Shown here one piece after another: positions 61,431 to 64,000 of a stretch of DNA of 64,000 bases. Both the position numbers and the translations under genes were made by a program. The stretch lies in the NCBI RefSeq assembly GCF_009807035.1, contig NZ_WUBI01000001.1, forward strand, positions 1,550,001 to 1,614,000, given 5' to 3'. The stretch is from Paenibacillus dendrobii (GTDB lineage Bacteria; Bacillota; Bacilli; Paenibacillales; Paenibacillaceae). The notes beneath the pieces were generated by a model. That model was given only the letters and a program-made list of their open reading frames with translations, was not told the origin of the DNA and ran no database searches. Every line of letters begins with the position of its first letter. Positions within the stretch are counted from its first letter, which is position 1.

Positions 61431-62456
61431 TTACAATTTCGTCCAATCGAACATCACTCCCATATAATCGGATTTATGTCCGATGAGCCGGGAGTAAACA
61501 GATACCGCTTCGAGCGGGCTTGCTTCTTCGCTAATGAGACTCGTGACGTCCAGTTTTCCCCGGCCAATCGAATCGAAGATGAAATCGTTCATATCCGCTT
61601 CCGTCCAGCCTTTAAAACCTTCCATCATACGGCCGTGAATGCCCAGGATGCTGACTGAATTAAAAACGACCTTGGGCCCGATCGTCTGCTTGGAGGGCTC
61701 CGTAGAATCACCCAACAGAATGACTTTGCCCATGTCCCGGGTCAGTTGAGTACAGTAAGGCAAGACGTTGTAGGACCCCGTCACATCGTATATCGTGTCA
61801 AGCATTTTGCCTTCGGTAAGTGCTTCAATTGCTCCGAATGCTTCGGCCACCGGTAGATTCAGCAGATCAGTCGCCCCGTTTCGGCGGGATTCCTCCAAAC
61901 GGAAGCTTTCCGGACCAATCGCGATAATCTGGCGCGTACCGCTCGCATTCAGGTACTGAATGACGAGCTGGCCGATAAGGCCCAACCCGACGACGCCAAC
62001 TCTTTCTCCGAATGCGGGCTCAGCCCGCAGAACACCCAGCAGCGCAACCTTGGCAATTTGCGTAAATATTGCCTCTTCATCACGGATCGAATCAGGGATA
62101 AGCGCCGCTTCCCTTTCATCCACGAGGAAGTACTGACGGTGTCCGGCAGGACAGATGATCCTGTCTCCGGCCTTAATGCCCTCTACCCCGCTTCCGGTCG
62201 CGATCACTTGCGCCGCCATGGAATAGCCGGGGTAAAATGGGTACTGAACCCAAGATGACCAGACCGTTCCCTCGTCGAAACACCCCTTCAGACAAGCAAG
62301 CTCCGTTCCGGTACTTATCAGTGACTTTTGGGCTGCGCATAATAGTTGTCCCGGTCCAGGCTCGGGTACCGGCTCTTCAATGAGCTCGATCCGATCCGGT
62401 CCCTGAAAGACGCAATTTAACGAGATGCGGCCTTGGGTTGTCGCAATGTTTGGCAT
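61431..62456 (-). CDS. MDR family dehydrogenase (zinc-binding dehydrogenase-like)
   Basis: A 341-residue medium-chain dehydrogenase/reductase. The N-terminal GroES-like domain has LISTGTELACLKGCFDEG and PGYSMAAQVIATGSGVEGIKAGDRI; the Rossmann domain has VGVVGLGLIGQLVIQYL. The typical zinc-site Cys-His pair is not obvious, so zinc may be absent. It resembles bacteriochlorophyllide/threonine-type members of the family, which often act on sugars. It follows the ABC-2 genes and precedes the GH3 gene by about 20 bases, suggesting one operon. Confidence 0.85.
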   Translation of the reverse strand: MPNIATTQGRISLNCVFQGPDRIELIEEPVPEPGPGQLLCAAQKSLISTGTELACLKGCFDEGTVWSSWVQYPFYPGYSMAAQVIATGSGVEGIKAGDRIICPAGHRQYFLVDEREAALIPDSIRDEEAIFTQIAKVALLGVLRAEPAFGERVGVVGLGLIGQLVIQYLNASGTRQIIAIGPESFRLEESRRNGATDLLNLPVAEAFGAIEALTEGKMLDTIYDVTGSYNVLPYCTQLTRDMGKVILLGDSTEPSKQTIGPKVVFNSVSILGIHGRMMEGFKGWTEADMNDFIFDSIGRGKLDVTSLISEEASPLEAVSVYSRLIGHKSDYMGVMFDWTKL

Positions 62457-62533
62457 GCATTGGCACTTCCTTTTCTCAGAGTAGGATACAAACCTTAATA
62501 TTCTTCATTGCCTTCTGCTTCTGCAAAAAAATC

Positions 62534-63337
62534 TTAGCTGCTCGCGCTGCTGTATCCCTTCACGGCATGTTTCCAGAGCAACCGTACTGCCGCAAACAGC
62601 AAAAGCGAACCGGCCAGAGCCAATCCCGCATAGAGCCAACTGAGATGCCCAAGCAGAAACATGGGGCCGAAGTTGGTTATCAGGAACAAAGGAATAACAA
62701 ATGTACCGATCCGACGGACCCAGGCCGGGTAAATAGCCATGGGGAAATTATTGGCATCCCAGACGGAATTGGCAATCTCCGACACCGAGCTCGTCTGGAC
62801 GAACCAAAATGATAGCAGCGCCGGAATAATCATCAGGCAGTACGTAATGACAACAGAGACGATCAGCAGCAGGACGAATCCCGCAAGTTGCAGGAACGTA
62901 AGCGGAATGTCCATAGCGTGCCATCCGATTCCAATCATGGCGAATCCGACCAGAATATCGGGGATCGGCAGAGCCAGATCGACATAACGCAAAGAAGCCA
63001 TGAATTGGAGGGATACCGGCTTTGTCAGCATTAGATCAAGCGAGCCGTCTTTGATATACTCAGGAATCTTCGTGAAATTGGTAAAAAACAGGCCCACATA
63101 TATTCCCGTTGCCACGGTATGCATGCCAATGAATAGAAGCAGCCCTTCGGGCGGAACGCCGTCGACGTGAAGGTCGGTGCGGAAAACGACGAGCACATAC
63201 AAAAGCTTGGCAAACAGGTATACGGATTCGACAAGCAGACTCATCATAAAATTGCCTCGGAACTCCATCTGGGCGATAAGGCAGTTTTTGATGAAAATGC
63301 CGTACAGCCGCATGTATTTCCTCGCGATTTTAAACAT
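62534..63337 (-). CDS. ABC-2 family transporter permease
   Basis: A 267-residue protein with six predicted helices and a charged N-terminus (MFKIARKYMRLYGIFIKNC). The loop EYIKDGSLDLMLTKPVSLQF is a common feature of ABC2_membrane_6 permeases. It pairs with the permease just upstream (13 bases); the ATPase gene is presumably beyond the window. Such pairs form exporters of unknown substrate. No terminator was seen before the MDR gene, so one operon is possible. Confidence 0.88.
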   Translation of the reverse strand: MFKIARKYMRLYGIFIKNCLIAQMEFRGNFMMSLLVESVYLFAKLLYVLVVFRTDLHVDGVPPEGLLLFIGMHTVATGIYVGLFFTNFTKIPEYIKDGSLDLMLTKPVSLQFMASLRYVDLALPIPDILVGFAMIGIGWHAMDIPLTFLQLAGFVLLLIVSVVITYCLMIIPALLSFWFVQTSSVSEIANSVWDANNFPMAIYPAWVRRIGTFVIPLFLITNFGPMFLLGHLSWLYAGLALAGSLLLFAAVRLLWKHAVKGYSSASS

Positions 63338-63349
63338 ACGGATCGTCCC

Positions 63350-64000
63350 TCACCCCCCAACCGCCGAATATTTCTTCATGGCGATACGCCATGTCAGACG
63401 GGAGAGCCAGAGGAACAGCAATATCCACCCGCACTGGATCAACAGGCCTTGATACATCGCTGCCGCCTGCGTTTTGCCGCTGAGGACATTGACCGGAAAA
63501 TAAATCGTATACGGAAACGGAGTATACTGAAGCCCCTTCACAACCGTTTCCCCGAAAATTTCCAGAGGAAACATGCCACCACTCAAAATATTGATAAGCA
63601 GACTGGTAATCAGGAAGAAGTATGAGATCTCATGCAGATAGAATGCGCTCGCGCAAATGCAGTAAGCGATCAGGAAATTGAGCAGCAGCGCCCCCCACAG
63701 CGTGATAGCGAACAAGATCAAACGCACGGCCTGAAGCTCAAGCAAGTCGCCCGCGGACGCAAACCATATTATCCCGGCGAGCAGCAAGGCCGTAATCCCG
63801 TAATAAATCGCCTTTTGACCGAAAAAGGATATCAGGCGATAACTGAAATAGCTTACCGGCTTGATCAAATATTTGTTGAGACCGCCGTTTTTGATATCGT
63901 CCGCAATCTGGTGCTCGAACTGGGTAGCAATCAGCTTGGAGACCAGCCCGGCTAGAATCGTATACAAAATAATTTGACCGTACGAATACGAGAACAGCGC
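63350..64000 (-). CDS. ABC-2 family transporter permease, 5' end outside window
   Basis: The visible part has 216 codons. The frame is open to the window edge (ALFSYSYGQII before the internal start at 63967), so the N-terminus lies outside. At least five helices are visible, and the loop EHQIADDIKNGGLNKYLIKPVSYFSYRL matches the second ABC2_membrane_6 partner. It and the next gene make the membrane half of an ABC exporter. Confidence 0.87.
   Translation of the reverse strand, partial: ALFSYSYGQIILYTILAGLVSKLIATQFEHQIADDIKNGGLNKYLIKPVSYFSYRLISFFGQKAIYYGITALLLAGIIWFASAGDLLELQAVRLILFAITLWGALLLNFLIAYCICASAFYLHEISYFFLITSLLINILSGGMFPLEIFGETVVKGLQYTPFPYTIYFPVNVLSGKTQAAAMYQGLLIQCGWILLFLWLSRLTWRIAMKKYSAVGG

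Overview
The window looks like chromosome of a spore-forming, soil-type Bacillota, most likely Paenibacillus or a close relative. Reasons: mixed gene orientation in short operons, strong Shine-Dalgarno sites (GGAGG types) with many TTG and GTG starts, an Lpl-type sugar importer beside a membrane-bound AraC regulator, several secreted polysaccharide enzymes, and two promoter-like sites of the sporulation sigma-K type. No rRNA, tRNA, prophage, insertion sequence or CRISPR array was recognised. The genus call is inference.

Layout. 0.3-11 kb: small housekeeping and hypothetical genes (acetyltransferases, NUDIX, SseB-like, MFS exporter, HAD phosphatase), a secreted beta-helix protein, an arginine-rich repeat protein and a small beta-rich protein; the last two carry sigma-K-like promoters and may be spore-surface components. 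11-20 kb: a sugar-uptake locus on the minus strand (membrane AraC regulator, two permeases, lipoprotein binding protein, GH29 alpha-L-fucosidase, sugar isomerase/epimerase). 20-27 kb: histidine phosphatase, RidA, a PAS histidine kinase, and a 1409-residue secreted protein joining a metallophosphoesterase to a GH8 glycosidase. 27-36 kb: a run of small minus-strand genes (four or five unknown membrane or soluble proteins, acetyltransferases, YrdB, VanZ, methyltransferase, serine hydrolase) ending at a LacI regulator. 36-43 kb: stress/redox-type genes (MerR with aldo/keto reductase, LysR with alpha/beta hydrolase, NAD(P)-binding protein, MFS, PNPOx-like protein). 43-54 kb: more small genes with clear signs of gene decay, including one gene interrupted by an in-frame amber codon and an N-terminally lost, frameshifted HAD phosphatase; GC content falls from about 52.1 to 54 kb. 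54-57 kb: an ECF sigma factor, its likely membrane anti-sigma factor and a secreted paralogue of that factor. 57-64 kb: a chitin-type LPMO with FN3 and CBM5/12, then a minus-strand group with a partial ABC-2 permease, a second permease, an MDR dehydrogenase, a GH3 beta-N-acetylhexosaminidase and a BtrH-like protein.

Working together. The GH29/ABC/AraC set reads as one uptake and degradation pathway. The LPMO, GH3 hexosaminidase and GH8 protein suggest attack on chitin, chitosan or related beta-glycans. The sigma/anti-sigma/secreted trio shares a promoter element at two sites with identical spacing, the clearest regulatory circuit in the window. Two candidate spore-coat genes and several gene remnants are the less expected parts.
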